Below are positions 24,315 to 32,098 of a stretch of DNA of 38,982 nt, in pieces. The notes under the pieces were generated by a model, which saw nothing but the letters and a program-made list of their open reading frames with translations, did no database searches and had not been told where the DNA came from. The DNA is from Lachnospiraceae bacterium (lineage in GTDB: Bacteria; Bacillota; Clostridia; Lachnospirales; Lachnospiraceae). The stretch covers positions 1-38,982 of the forward strand of contig BLMD01000400.1 of NCBI GenBank assembly GCA_011959925.1, written 5' to 3'. Within the stretch, counting starts at the first letter, position 1, and each line of letters begins with the position of its first letter. Both the position numbers and the translations under genes were made by a program.

Positions 24315-25835
24315 ATGATACCATTAAAGATAGAGACTTTGCTGGAGGGGCGTGTCGTTGAACATGACCGTGTAGAGTATAAAACAGGCTGGAACCCTAA
24401 TGATATTATTCATTCTATTTGTGCGTTTGCAAATGACTATGATAACACGAATGGAGGATATATCGTCATAGGGGTAAAAGAGAGCAATGGTATGCCGGTA
24501 TTTCCGTTAGAAGGTGTTCCGAAGGAAAAGTTAGATTCCATCCAGCAGGAAATATTTCAGTACTGTAATCAGATTATTCCAAGGTACATTCCAAGAATGG
24601 AAGTGGTTGATTATAAGAATGAAGGAATTTATTTGATATATCTATGGTGTTCAGCAGGTGACAGCGGTCCTTATCAGGCACCGAAATCAGTGTATGTGGA
24701 AAATGGTGAAAAAGCTGACAAAAGCTTGAAATATTGGATTAGACCGGCATCGCTTACAACAGATGCGAAACAGGACGAAATATCTGAACTATTTGATAAA
24801 TTTAATTCTGTGCCGTTTGATGACCGTGTTAATAGAAAGGCAAAAATTGATGATATCATGAGAGGCTATCTTGAAGATTTTATCAGGAAGAGCAATAGTA
24901 GTCTGGTGATGGAGCTGAATAGCAGTTCATTAGAGGAACTGCTGCTTGCACAGGAAGTTGCAAATGAGACAGATACGGAATTAGATATCAGAAATATTGG
25001 TGTATTGATGTTTGCGGAACATCCGGAAAAGCTGATTCCGGGGGCATATATTGAGCTGATTCGATTTTATTCAGAAGAAGCCGAGGCATCGGATGATTTT
25101 ACTGAAAAAATATTTACAGGACCAATATGGAGACAAGTTCAGGATGCTTTGAATTATATAAAGACAACTGTGATTGAGCAAAAAGTTGTGAAGGTTCAAG
25201 GTCAGGCAGAAGCAGAACGATATTTTAACTATCCATATAATGCATTGGAAGAAACATTGGTAAATGCAGTATTTCACAAGTCGTATCGCGAGCCGGAGCC
25301 AGTGGAAATCCGTATATATGTGGATAGCATTCAGATACTTAATTATCCCGGACTTGCGAAATGGATTAATCTTGAACGTTTTGTATCAGGTAAAGTGAAA
25401 GGAAGGAAATATCGTAACAGAAGAATTGGGGAATTATTTAAGGAGATTGATTTATCTGAAAAAAAGGGAACGGGTATTCCCAAAATATTAAGAGAACTGA
25501 AACAAAATGGTTCACCAGAGCCTGAGTTTGATATGGATGAGGAAAGAACTTATTTGAATGCGATTATTCGCATAAGGGACGGTTTTGAAAGAAAAGAGAA
25601 AATGTCCGAATCAATGTCTGAATCAATGTCCGAATCAATGTCTGAATTGGAAAGAGCAAGAATGCAGATTATTTTGATTTATTTGGAAACCAATAAAGAA
25701 ATAAATAGTTCTGTTGCAGCAAAATTGCTGGAGGTTGAAATAAAGACGGCAAGCCGTTTGCTGTTGAAAGCGGAAAAGCTGGATATCCTTAAAGGTACTG
25801 GTAAAACAAAAAATAAGGTATATTTTAGAGAATAA
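24315..25835 (+). CDS. AlbA_2 (Schlafen-like) domain ATP-binding regulator with C-terminal winged helix
   Basis: 506 residues, start behind AGAGAGG. The N-terminal AlbA_2 domain covers about 10-135: VEYKTGWNPNDIIHSICAFAND then NGGYIVIGV is the diagnostic 'E.K......i.k.i.AfaN..GG.i.iGv'. A GHKL-type ATPase region (about 310-410) has ALEETLVNAVFHKSY, IQILNYPG and KKGTGIPKI. A winged-helix/HTH tail (440-506) follows a serine-rich linker with repeated SESM. This is the COG2865-type architecture: predicted DNA-binding regulators, sometimes defence-linked. The linker is encoded by a 12-base tandem repeat at 25602-25649. It ends the island's plus-strand gene run. Confidence 0.85.
   Translation: MIPLKIETLLEGRVVEHDRVEYKTGWNPNDIIHSICAFANDYDNTNGGYIVIGVKESNGMPVFPLEGVPKEKLDSIQQEIFQYCNQIIPRYIPRMEVVDYKNEGIYLIYLWCSAGDSGPYQAPKSVYVENGEKADKSLKYWIRPASLTTDAKQDEISELFDKFNSVPFDDRVNRKAKIDDIMRGYLEDFIRKSNSSLVMELNSSSLEELLLAQEVANETDTELDIRNIGVLMFAEHPEKLIPGAYIELIRFYSEEAEASDDFTEKIFTGPIWRQVQDALNYIKTTVIEQKVVKVQGQAEAERYFNYPYNALEETLVNAVFHKSYREPEPVEIRIYVDSIQILNYPGLAKWINLERFVSGKVKGRKYRNRRIGELFKEIDLSEKKGTGIPKILRELKQNGSPEPEFDMDEERTYLNAIIRIRDGFERKEKMSESMSESMSESMSELERARMQIILIYLETNKEINSSVAAKLLEVEIKTASRLLLKAEKLDILKGTGKTKNKVYFRE
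25602..25649 (+). repeat. Four 12-bp tandem repeats coding for MSES in the AlbA_2 protein linker
   Basis: ATGTCCGAATCA and ATGTCTGAATCA alternate in four units, the last ending in TTG. The unit is a multiple of three, so length changes would alter linker length without a frameshift. Confidence 0.9.
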
Positions 25836-26514
25836 TGTATATGAATGTCATAAGAATCGAATTTTCGCCAGTATTCACAATAATTTTGTTGTCTGATGGT
25901 TTACAGGTGGCAGAATGATTTGCAAGAGGTTTGAATGACTGAAATAAATCCATATTAGAAACGCCCTTAGCTGTGGGGAGCAAGGAACACAAGGAAATAC
26001 TTTACTGGTGCGGAACCTGACAAGAAAATGATAAGAGAGAAAATTCGGCACAAAGATAAGCGGCATCAAAAATTCTTTTTCGATGCCGCTTCTAAACTAT
26101 GCTGTCCATGGGACCTTACCTCCGTTTTTATTTTCCATTACCAAATCCGTGAAATGAAACTCTGTCTGGATTTATTCCTCGAACCTGTTCTCTGGAAGAG
26201 TACCTTTTTTTGAAAGGATTTTTTAACGTATTACAAAACTATTTTGGTGGACTGTACCTCCTTTTCTTAAGATTTTTTGTTGCTTTGTTTTTTGATAGGT
26301 TTATTATATCTGACAAAAGATAAATAGTCAAGAAAAAAAACGAATTTTATTATTAGTATATTTTATAAATAGAATTTTATTGATAATTTTATGAAAATTC
26401 AATCAATTAAAGGGGCTGGGAAAGCAGGAGAGGAGAAAAGGAAAAGGCGGCAGAGTTCTTTTTTAGATCCGGCGGGTAACGTATTGTCACCTGCCGGATC
26501 TTTAGACATGGCGG
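25836..26514. other. Gene-free AT-rich stretch with one hairpin at 26058-26091
   Basis: No convincing gene on either strand; the short frames here lack ribosome sites. It contains a perfect 10-bp stem AAGCGGCATC (26058-26067) with GATGCCGCTT (26082-26091), not followed by a T run, and a very AT-rich section around 26270-26390. A G/A-rich segment at 26410-26450 precedes the inverted repeat at 26465-26501. It probably forms the island's right shoulder and may hold recombination or regulatory sites. Confidence 0.5.
26465..26501. repeat. 13-bp inverted repeat beside the tyrosine recombinase gene
   Basis: Left arm 26465-26477 (AGATCCGGCGGGT) and right arm 26489-26501 (ACCTGCCGGATCT), one wobble, spaced by 11 bases. 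It lies 14 bases past the recombinase stop but has no T run on the minus strand (A6 follows there) and only TTT on the plus strand. It is therefore a poor terminator; a recombinase core site is an alternative. Confidence 0.6.
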
Positions 26515-27438
26515 TTATCGAACCAGAAAATCTTTCCGCGGATGTTTCGTTGTGAGAATGTCCCGCTGCTTTGACATGGCGACATGCGTATAAATTTCCG
26601 TGATATGAATAGAACTGTGTCCGAGCATTTCCTGGATATAGCGGATATCCACATCGGCTTCCAAAAGGCTGGTAGCGAACGTATGGCGGAACATATGCGG
26701 CGTGATATGCAGCTCTATGGCGGCTAGAGAAGTATATTTGTTAATCATCCGCCGGACGGATTGATCGGAGAGGGCGCCGCCGGACGAATTGACAAAAAAA
26801 TTCCGGCAGTTTTGAATCTCTGTCAAAAATGCATGTTTATATTCGTTTAAAATACGCAGGACGTCATCGTTTCCGATTTGAATCCGCCGTTCCTTTGCGC
26901 CTTTTCCGTAAATTAAAATATTTTTATCCTGCAGGTTGATGTCATTGTTTTTCAGGGAACACAGTTCGGAAATCCGCATTCCCGTAGCAAATAAAAGCTC
27001 GATGACTGCAGCGTCGCGGATCGTAATTTTTTTCTGGTATTCGCTCTTGGCGGCAGAGTTCTGCTGATAGATGGCAGAAAGGAGGCGCTCTACGGTATGG
27101 AGCGGAATTGTTTTAGGCAGGATCACCGGTTCCCGAAATTTAATCTGTAATTTATTAAAAGGATTCTGGTCGAGGAGTTCTCTATATTCAAAATAATGAA
27201 AAAGTGCTTTTAAAGAGGCGATTTTGCGTTTGACTGTTTTCGGTTTATATTTCTGATGGAGCGTCCCGATAAACTGTTCCAGTTCCTTGGGCGTAATTTC
27301 TGAAATATCCGTAACGGTTATTTTTTTCAAAAACTGCGTTAAGTCAATGCGGTACGCTTTGAGAGTTTTTTCATCCAGCCGTTTTTGCCGGCGGCAGTAA
27401 TCCAGGTAACTTTGGGTGAGTACGTTTAAATTGCTCAT
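26515..27438 (-). CDS. Tyrosine recombinase/integrase (XerC/D-like)
   Basis: 307 residues with an AAGGAG ribosome site. The N-terminal SAM-like core-binding domain (about 5-90) is followed by the catalytic domain with the complete active site: Arg155 (ATGMRISEL), Lys in YGKGAKERR, His248-x-x-Arg251 (ITPHMFRHTFA), His274 (MLGHSSI) and Tyr283 (EIYTHVAM). It resembles XerC/XerD in size and architecture. Position at the right edge of the AT-rich defence island suggests island integration or excision, but its base composition follows the chromosome, so it could be resident. Such recombinases also shuffle hsdS genes, though no invertible hsdS partner is visible. Confidence 0.92.
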   Translation of the reverse strand: MSNLNVLTQSYLDYCRRQKRLDEKTLKAYRIDLTQFLKKITVTDISEITPKELEQFIGTLHQKYKPKTVKRKIASLKALFHYFEYRELLDQNPFNKLQIKFREPVILPKTIPLHTVERLLSAIYQQNSAAKSEYQKKITIRDAAVIELLFATGMRISELCSLKNNDINLQDKNILIYGKGAKERRIQIGNDDVLRILNEYKHAFLTEIQNCRNFFVNSSGGALSDQSVRRMINKYTSLAAIELHITPHMFRHTFATSLLEADVDIRYIQEMLGHSSIHITEIYTHVAMSKQRDILTTKHPRKDFLVR

Positions 27439-27553
27439 GATAAAATCTCCTTTTCTTTTGTAATCAAGCGCGTTTGGAACATAAAAAAGAGAACCTCTTT
27501 TCTAGTTGTTTTAGTATATCTTATTCGCGGTTCCCGTTACAACCTCAATTGCA

Positions 27554-27596
27554 ACGGAAAGGATCGTAAGCGGCGGATGCGCTGCGATCTTTCCGT
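27554..27596. other. Hairpin between the recombinase and GNAT genes
   Basis: ACGGAAAGGATCG (27554-27566) pairs with CGATCTTTCCGT (27585-27596) with one bulged base, plus an inner AGCG/GCGCT pairing. No T run follows on either strand. Purpose unclear; lies in the divergent region between the two start codons. Confidence 0.4.
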
Positions 27597-27613
27597 AAAA
27601 GGAGTTTTGGAAA

Positions 27614-27642
27614 TTGATAAATCTCATGCGTTTTTGTATAAT
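27614..27642 (+). promoter_or_regulatory. Predicted sigma-A promoter of the GNAT gene at 27686
   Basis: TTGATA (27614-27619), 17-base spacer, TATAAT (27637-27642); GGGAGGAA and the ATG follow. Confidence 0.65.
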
Positions 27643-27685
27643 GAAAAGATAAAAAGGATCGGATTTCGCGGATGGGAGGAACGGT

Positions 27686-28150
27686 ATGAACTATGCAGCG
27701 GCAGCTTCTGACATGGCAGATGAAATTTACAATGTTTTACATACGGTAATTAAAACAATTTATCCAAAGTATTATCCGAAAGAAGTCGTTGATTTCTTTT
27801 GCAGGCATCATAGTAAAGAACATATTTTAGAGGGTGTGGCGTCCGGAAATCTGGGGGTATGGCTGGACGGCAATGGAATCGTCGGAACTGGCTGTTTTGA
27901 ACGAAACCATATTACAGGCGTGTATGTGCTGCCTTCTTATCAAAAACAGGGCTGCGGATCGCAGATTATGAATTATCTGGAAACCGAAATTGCCAAAAAA
28001 TACGAGGCCGCGGTCTTAGAAGCCTCTCTTCCTGCGGTTTGTTTCTATGAGAACAGGGGTTATCAAACTGTGGGACATGGAATGATTGAACTGGAACATG
28101 ATGTAAAACTGGTGTATGAAAGAATGGAGAAAACGTGGAAGGTTCTTTAA
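27686..28150 (+). CDS. GNAT-family N-acetyltransferase
   Basis: 154 residues with a GGGAGG site. The GNAT core is seen in GVYVLPSYQKQGCGSQIMNYLE (motif A, the Q/R-x-x-G-x-G/A acetyl-CoA loop), followed by AVLEASLPAVCFYENRGYQTVG (motif B, with the YENRGY hallmark). The N-terminal part (about 10-50) is the variable acceptor side, including IYPKYYPKEVVDFF, a pattern common in the group of GNATs annotated for small-molecule or unknown substrates. The acceptor cannot be assigned. It stands alone under its own promoter with a terminator behind it. Confidence 0.88.
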   Translation: MNYAAAASDMADEIYNVLHTVIKTIYPKYYPKEVVDFFCRHHSKEHILEGVASGNLGVWLDGNGIVGTGCFERNHITGVYVLPSYQKQGCGSQIMNYLETEIAKKYEAAVLEASLPAVCFYENRGYQTVGHGMIELEHDVKLVYERMEKTWKVL

Positions 28151-28197
28151 ATCTGAGGATTTGATAGGAATAATTAGGAATGCAGGTAACAGAATGC

Positions 28198-28245
28198 GCC
28201 CTGATCTTTGCATGAATTGTGAAAGATCAGGGCTTGCTGTTTGCT
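28198..28245 (+). terminator. Terminator after the GNAT gene
   Basis: 12-bp perfect stem GCCCTGATCTTT (28198-28209) with AAAGATCAGGGC (28222-28233) followed by TTGCTGTTT; the T run is imperfect. Confidence 0.6.
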
Positions 28246-28262
28246 GCGATTGGAATGGTTTG

Positions 28263-28946
28263 TCACCTTGCCGGCATTTGAAAATTCACAAGCGCCCGGT
28301 TCAAGTAATCGTTAAACGGTTTCATAATGCGAAACAGACCGGCTGCCTTTGTGAGAAACGCTTCGGCATCGTAGAGTTCTTCATCTTCGATCGGATATTC
28401 CAGATACCAGCTTTTAAACTTTAAGTATTCCGCCTGCGGGTGGCTCTTGTCATATCCGGCAGGGACATTTTTAAGCGCCGATCCCTGTATCGTAAAATAG
28501 TTTTGGAAGGCAGGCTCTTTGAGAATAGCTTCCAGTTCGCTGCCGTTTTGGACAATATAGTCCCGCACCATCGTTGTTGCGTCTTTGAACATATCCGCAA
28601 AAAGACCGCCGCCTAAAAAGGACTGGCCGCCGGGCTTTATCATAAGATAATAGCCAACGGGAACTGGCTGCTTTCCCTGTGCGGCAATATGTGCGCGGAA
28701 CGCCGGGTTATAGGGCGATTTATCATGGCTGAACCGGGTATCTCTTACCAGTTTAAAGGTAAGGCGTTTCGGCTCATTGTGCAGTACGCTGGCGTCAAAT
28801 TCGCCGATACGAAGGATCAGGGCTTTGATCAGGGCCTCAAATTCTGTGTTTGCCGCTTTGTTCTCCGCTTTATGTGCGTGATACCATTCCCGGTCATTGT
28901 GTTCACTTAAATTTGTAAGATAGTTTAAGATCAGTTGTGTATGCAT
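28263..28946 (-). CDS. DUF2461 family protein
   Basis: 227 residues behind AAGGAGG. Typical DUF2461/TIGR02453 features: an N-terminal LNYLTNLSEHNDREWYHAHK (family 'FL..L..NN.r.WF...k'), LVRDTRFSHDKSPYNPAFRAH (family 'RD.RFs.DKsPyk'), and GYYLMIKPGGQSFLGGGLF (family 'GyYl.i.p......gGG'). These proteins occur widely in bacteria and fungi and have no established biochemical function. The gene starts 11 bases after the stop of the extended ECF sigma factor, so the two are almost certainly an operon. That makes DUF2461 a candidate target or sensor of that sigma. Confidence 0.9.
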   Translation of the reverse strand: MHTQLILNYLTNLSEHNDREWYHAHKAENKAANTEFEALIKALILRIGEFDASVLHNEPKRLTFKLVRDTRFSHDKSPYNPAFRAHIAAQGKQPVPVGYYLMIKPGGQSFLGGGLFADMFKDATTMVRDYIVQNGSELEAILKEPAFQNYFTIQGSALKNVPAGYDKSHPQAEYLKFKSWYLEYPIEDEELYDAEAFLTKAAGLFRIMKPFNDYLNRALVNFQMPAR

Positions 28947-28957
28947 TGCAAACCTCC

Positions 28958-29803
28958 TTATGCGTTTCTGACAACGGAAAAAGAAGCGCCGTTTAAAAAA
29001 TTCTGAATGAATGCTTTCAGGCGTTCCGGAGACTGGTAGGCTTTGCAGAATGAGAACGTCTGTGAAAGATCGTCAATGTCCTCCATTGCCTCTTTTACTT
29101 CCGCCATGGTTTCCATAGGGACAGCCGTTGTAAAGGATAACTGTGAGGGGTTGATTCTGTGATTTTGGAGGGCATAATTGATTCGGTCTGCACAGTGGCA
29201 TGTCCCGTTTCCGTATTCTCCGCAGTATTCCGTTAAGAAATCCGCCATCCTGCTGCGGATTCTGGAAAGCCGTTTGCGATAGGCTTCCGGCGTGATGCCT
29301 AAAATATCGCCTGCAATCCGGCTGTCCACCCGAAACATGGTTCCTAAAATAAAGATACATCTGCTTTCTGTATCCAGACACTGCAACATAACATTCGTGC
29401 AGGAGAGCTTGAGTTCTTCTGCCAGAATGGACGCTTCTACATTTTGCGTCAGATCCGGAATATCGTCTTTGTTTCCGTTTTTGATGTCATCCCCGTAAAA
29501 TTCAAAGCTGAGGGGGAATTTTGCAAACATATGCTTCTGATAGTTTTTCAGATGGTTTACCGCAATGCGGAACACCCAGGTGGAAAAGGCGCTTTCTCCT
29601 TTAAATGAAGACAGATGCGTGATGACCTTCAGCAGAATGTCCTGTGCGGCGTCCTCTGCGTCAGGGAAAGATCCAAGCATACGCAAAGACAGATTAAATA
29701 CGAAATCCTGTACGCTTAGAAGAACAGTTTCCAAAGATTCTTTCTCTCCGGCGGTGGCTTTTTCAATCAAAGATAAGAGCTCTTCGTTTGGTATCTTTTT
29801 CAT
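28958..29803 (-). CDS. ECF-type sigma factor with a ~100-residue C-terminal extension
   Basis: 281 residues, starting behind AGGAGG. Region 2 is clear (VFNLSLRMLGSFPDAEDAAQ, then STWVFRIAVNHLKNY), as is region 4 (SRIAGDILGITPEAYRKRLSRIR, about 160-185). After region 4 comes an extra ~95 residues with a Cys cluster (GNGTCHCADRI) and a helical end (MAEVKEAMEDIDDLSQTFSF). Normal ECF sigmas stop near 170-190 residues. Extended ECF groups use the tail as a built-in regulator in place of an anti-sigma, and no anti-sigma gene is next to it. A TGTCACA on its strand at 29848-29854 resembles the -35 used by some extended ECFs. It leads the DUF2461 gene. Confidence 0.85.
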   Translation of the reverse strand: MKKIPNEELLSLIEKATAGEKESLETVLLSVQDFVFNLSLRMLGSFPDAEDAAQDILLKVITHLSSFKGESAFSTWVFRIAVNHLKNYQKHMFAKFPLSFEFYGDDIKNGNKDDIPDLTQNVEASILAEELKLSCTNVMLQCLDTESRCIFILGTMFRVDSRIAGDILGITPEAYRKRLSRIRSRMADFLTEYCGEYGNGTCHCADRINYALQNHRINPSQLSFTTAVPMETMAEVKEAMEDIDDLSQTFSFCKAYQSPERLKAFIQNFLNGASFSVVRNA

Positions 29804-29854
29804 GGTGTTTACCTCCTATATAGTATTAGACAACGGAAAGACAGCTGTGTGACA

Positions 29855-29894
29855 GGAAAAATAAGGGTATGTCAGATTGCTCTAACATACCCTT
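29855..29894 (-). terminator. Terminator of the perR-rubrerythrin operon
   Basis: On the minus strand: a perfect 10-bp stem (AAGGGTATGT with ACATACCCTT; plus-strand arms 29863-29872 and 29885-29894) followed by ATTTTTCC. Confidence 0.8.
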
Positions 29895-29930
29895 ACATCC
29901 TTAAAAATATTAATTTTGCGGCATTTCTTC

Positions 29931-30473
29931 TTAGCCGAAATATCTCTTCAACAGACCTTCGAATGCTTTTCCGTGTCTTGCCTCATCCCTTGCCATTTCA
30001 TGAACGGTATCATGGATTGCATCCAGGTTTGCAGCTTTCGCACGTTTTGCAAGATCCATTTTGCCTGCGGTAGCGCCGTTTTCTGCGTCTACTCTCATTT
30101 CCAGATTCTTCTTTGTGCTGTCCGTTACAACTTCGCCTAATAATTCAGCGAATTTTGCAGCGTGCTCTGCTTCTTCCCATGCGGCTTTCTCCCAGTATAA
30201 GCCGATTTCCGGATAGCCTTCTCTGTGTGCAACTCTAGCCATTGCAAGGTACATGCCGACTTCGGAGCATTCTCCTTCAAAGTTTGCGCGCAGATCTGCA
30301 ACGATGTCTTCGCTCACGCCTTTTGCTACGCCTACAACGTGCTCAGCCGCCCAGGTTTTTTCGCCGTCCTGTTTGTTGAATTTTTCTGCCGGTGCTTTAC
30401 AGATCGGGCAGGACTCCGGAGCCTGATCTCCCTCGTGAACGTAACCGCATACGGAACATACAAATTTTGCCAT
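29931..30473 (-). CDS. Reverse rubrerythrin (N-terminal rubredoxin, C-terminal ferritin-like di-iron domain)
   Basis: 180 residues behind AAAGGAG. A rubredoxin domain comes first: [12 protein letters not shown] (Cys6, Cys9) and SCPICKAP (Cys22, Cys25). The four-helix di-iron domain follows with Glu-rich motifs [25 protein letters not shown] and [16 protein letters not shown]. The order is reversed relative to classical rubrerythrin, in which rubredoxin is C-terminal. The reversed form is the NADH-linked peroxide and oxygen reductase of anaerobic Clostridia. It lies 23 bases behind perR on the same strand, so it is expected to be derepressed by peroxide. Very confident. Confidence 0.94.
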   Translation of the reverse strand: MAKFVCSVCGYVHEGDQAPESCPICKAPAEKFNKQDGEKTWAAEHVVGVAKGVSEDIVADLRANFEGECSEVGMYLAMARVAHREGYPEIGLYWEKAAWEEAEHAAKFAELLGEVVTDSTKKNLEMRVDAENGATAGKMDLAKRAKAANLDAIHDTVHEMARDEARHGKAFEGLLKRYFG

Positions 30474-30496
30474 AATAATAATCTCCTTTTCTTTTT

Positions 30497-30883
30497 TTAA
30501 AATTTTTTATGGTAACATTTCGGACAAAGTCCGAGAAAATGTGTCACATGACTGGTGACGGTTCCTTCAAACCGTTTCCCTGCTATCTCATTAAGATGCA
30601 TCTGAGGTTCCATATCCATATCCAGAACCGTCTGGCATTGCGTGCAGATAAAATGGTAATGCGGTGTGATCTTTCCGTCGAAACGGTCAGGACCAATGCC
30701 GGAGGAGATGCGTAAAATTTCTCCCAGATCCGCTAACAGATTCAGATTCCGATACACCGTTCCAAGGCTGATATTAGGAAATTCCTGTCGGAGATCCTGA
30801 TATACGGTTTCTGCGGTCGGATGCGTCCGGTGGGTGTCCAGATACTTCTTAATGGATTCGCGCTGTCTGCTGTATTTAAGCAT
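30497..30883 (-). CDS. perR: Fur-family peroxide-responsive repressor PerR
   Basis: 128 residues. The N-terminal winged helix ([17 protein letters not shown], 41-57) contacts DNA. The structural zinc site is Cys80-x-x-Cys83 and Cys120-x-x-Cys123. The regulatory metal site is suggested by RFDG (Asp69) and PHYHF (His75, His77), with Asp88 or Asp90 nearby. The location directly upstream of reverse rubrerythrin argues for PerR over Fur or Zur. A palindrome at 30909-30921 in its own promoter supports autoregulation. GGAGGGAG precedes the ATG. Confidence 0.88.
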   Translation of the reverse strand: MLKYSRQRESIKKYLDTHRTHPTAETVYQDLRQEFPNISLGTVYRNLNLLADLGEILRISSGIGPDRFDGKITPHYHFICTQCQTVLDMDMEPQMHLNEIAGKRFEGTVTSHVTHFLGLCPKCYHKKF

Positions 30884-30908
30884 TTGTGTGCAGCTCCCTC
30901 CAAAAAAC

Positions 30909-30921
30909 AGTAATCATTACT
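30909..30921. promoter_or_regulatory. PerR-box-like operator
   Basis: AGTAAT-C-ATTACT, a perfect interrupted palindrome similar in form to the PerR consensus (TTATAAT-n-ATTATAA). It lies between the perR promoter and start codon, where a bound repressor would block transcription of perR and rubrerythrin. Confidence 0.65.
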
Positions 30922-30932
30922 ATTTTTATAGA

Positions 30933-30961
30933 AGTATAATATACGAAGCTCTGCTTGTCAA
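30933..30961 (-). promoter_or_regulatory. Predicted sigma-A promoter of perR-rubrerythrin
   Basis: On the minus strand: TTGACA (30956-30961), 17-base spacer, TATACT (30933-30938). Near consensus. Confidence 0.75.
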
Positions 30962-31048
30962 TCTTTTTTTTGTTTTTTTGATGATAATTTTCGGTATATT
31001 TCAAACCGGAGCGCATACAATGCTATAAAAAAGAAGATCAGGGGCAGT

Positions 31049-32098
31049 ATGGCAGGATTACAACGTTTTATTTCCTATATTTATAAATATGAAAATGATA
31101 TAAAAATGCAGAATGCCGGATTTGCCAAAGTTGAAATCCGGGGCGGCATATGCAGGATGGAAGTCCATATCCGCAATATCAGCATGGAACCGGCGGAAAT
31201 AACGGTATATTTATTTGCAAGAAAGGCGGAAATTATGCAGGGCGTCCCGGTTGGAAATATAGCGGTCTCCAGAGGATGCGGAGATGTCCGGTTTGCATTT
31301 GATATAAAAGACCTCGAAAGGTTCGGCTTGTCCATGAACGATATGGAAGGGATCTTTCTTCCGTTTCAGGATTCTGTCTGTCTTGCGAGCCAATGGAAAG
31401 AAGGAACGATTACCCGCAGACAGTTTCGGATTCTGGATCAGCCGCAAAACCGGGAAGAAGAAAAAAAAGATGAGATAACGCAGACGCAAGATCACGATCG
31501 GGCGCAGGATGCTCCGCAGGCAAAGGCGGTATCCGGCGGCGTTCGCCAGACGAAGGATTCTGCAGAGCCGGATGGCAGAGAGGACGCTGCCGCGCAGCCT
31601 TCACAGGTTCAAAACAGCACAGAATCCGATGAAAATGCAAAATCCGATGAAAACGCAAAATCCGATGAAAATAAACAAGAGTCGGAACAAAAAGAACCGA
31701 TTCGGGCGACCGAGCTGCCGATGGAGGAATTTTTTGAGGAAAATGGATGGGAAGGCATATTTCAGAAGCTGAGGTTGAAATTTCAGGTCTTTTTTCCGTT
31801 TGAAGGAAAACAGATTGAGTGTATCCGTCTGCAGTTAAACGATCTGCAGGAGTTTCCCAAAAAATACTGGTATTTGGGCAATAACAGTTTTCTCTTACAT
31901 GGATTTTTCAACTACAGGCATATTATATTTGGGATGACAGAAGAAGAGGAAAAGAAAGAATTTTTTGTCGGCGTTCCGGGCGTTTTTCTGAACCAGGAAC
32001 GTATTATGGCGACTATGTTCGGATTTCCGGAGTTTCGTACGGCAAAATCGGCGAAATATAAAACGGGAAATTTTGGGTACTGGTACAGGATTATTTAA
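31049..32098 (+). CDS. Lachnospiral protein of unknown function (DUF6128-like C-terminal domain)
   Basis: 349 residues. The N-terminal ~125 residues form a beta-rich domain (RFISYIYKYENDIKMQNAGF, IRGGICRMEVHIRNI, YLFARKAEIMQGVPVG). Next is a low-complexity acidic linker (about 130-225) with three SDENAK-type repeats. The C-terminal domain has EEFFEENGWEGIFQKL, FQVFFPFEGKQIECIRLQL and KYWYLGNNSFLLHGFFNYRHIIFG. I recall this layout from Lachnospiraceae proteins carrying DUF6128, but the function is unknown and the name is from memory. Start behind AGGGGC. It overlaps the convergent GNAT gene by 8 bases at the 3' end. Confidence 0.7.
   Translation: MAGLQRFISYIYKYENDIKMQNAGFAKVEIRGGICRMEVHIRNISMEPAEITVYLFARKAEIMQGVPVGNIAVSRGCGDVRFAFDIKDLERFGLSMNDMEGIFLPFQDSVCLASQWKEGTITRRQFRILDQPQNREEEKKDEITQTQDHDRAQDAPQAKAVSGGVRQTKDSAEPDGREDAAAQPSQVQNSTESDENAKSDENAKSDENKQESEQKEPIRATELPMEEFFEENGWEGIFQKLRLKFQVFFPFEGKQIECIRLQLNDLQEFPKKYWYLGNNSFLLHGFFNYRHIIFGMTEEEEKKEFFVGVPGVFLNQERIMATMFGFPEFRTAKSAKYKTGNFGYWYRII
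31625..31678 (+). repeat. Three 18-bp tandem repeats in the linker of the unknown protein
   Basis: Units beginning TCCGATGAAAA at 31625, 31643 and 31661, coding for SDENAK twice and a diverged SDENKQ. In frame; probably slipped-strand variable in length. Confidence 0.85.

Noticed and set aside
25602-25649. Tandem repeats as a CRISPR array
   Set aside because: Units are contiguous, 12 bp, coding and in frame, with no spacers; the same applies to 31625-31678.
26465-26501. Terminator of the recombinase gene
   Set aside because: On the recombinase strand the stem is followed by A-rich, not T-rich, sequence.
12490-26514. Direct-repeat att sites bounding the island
   Set aside because: By-eye comparison of both shoulders found no matching sequence long enough to claim; a search of the whole genome would be needed.
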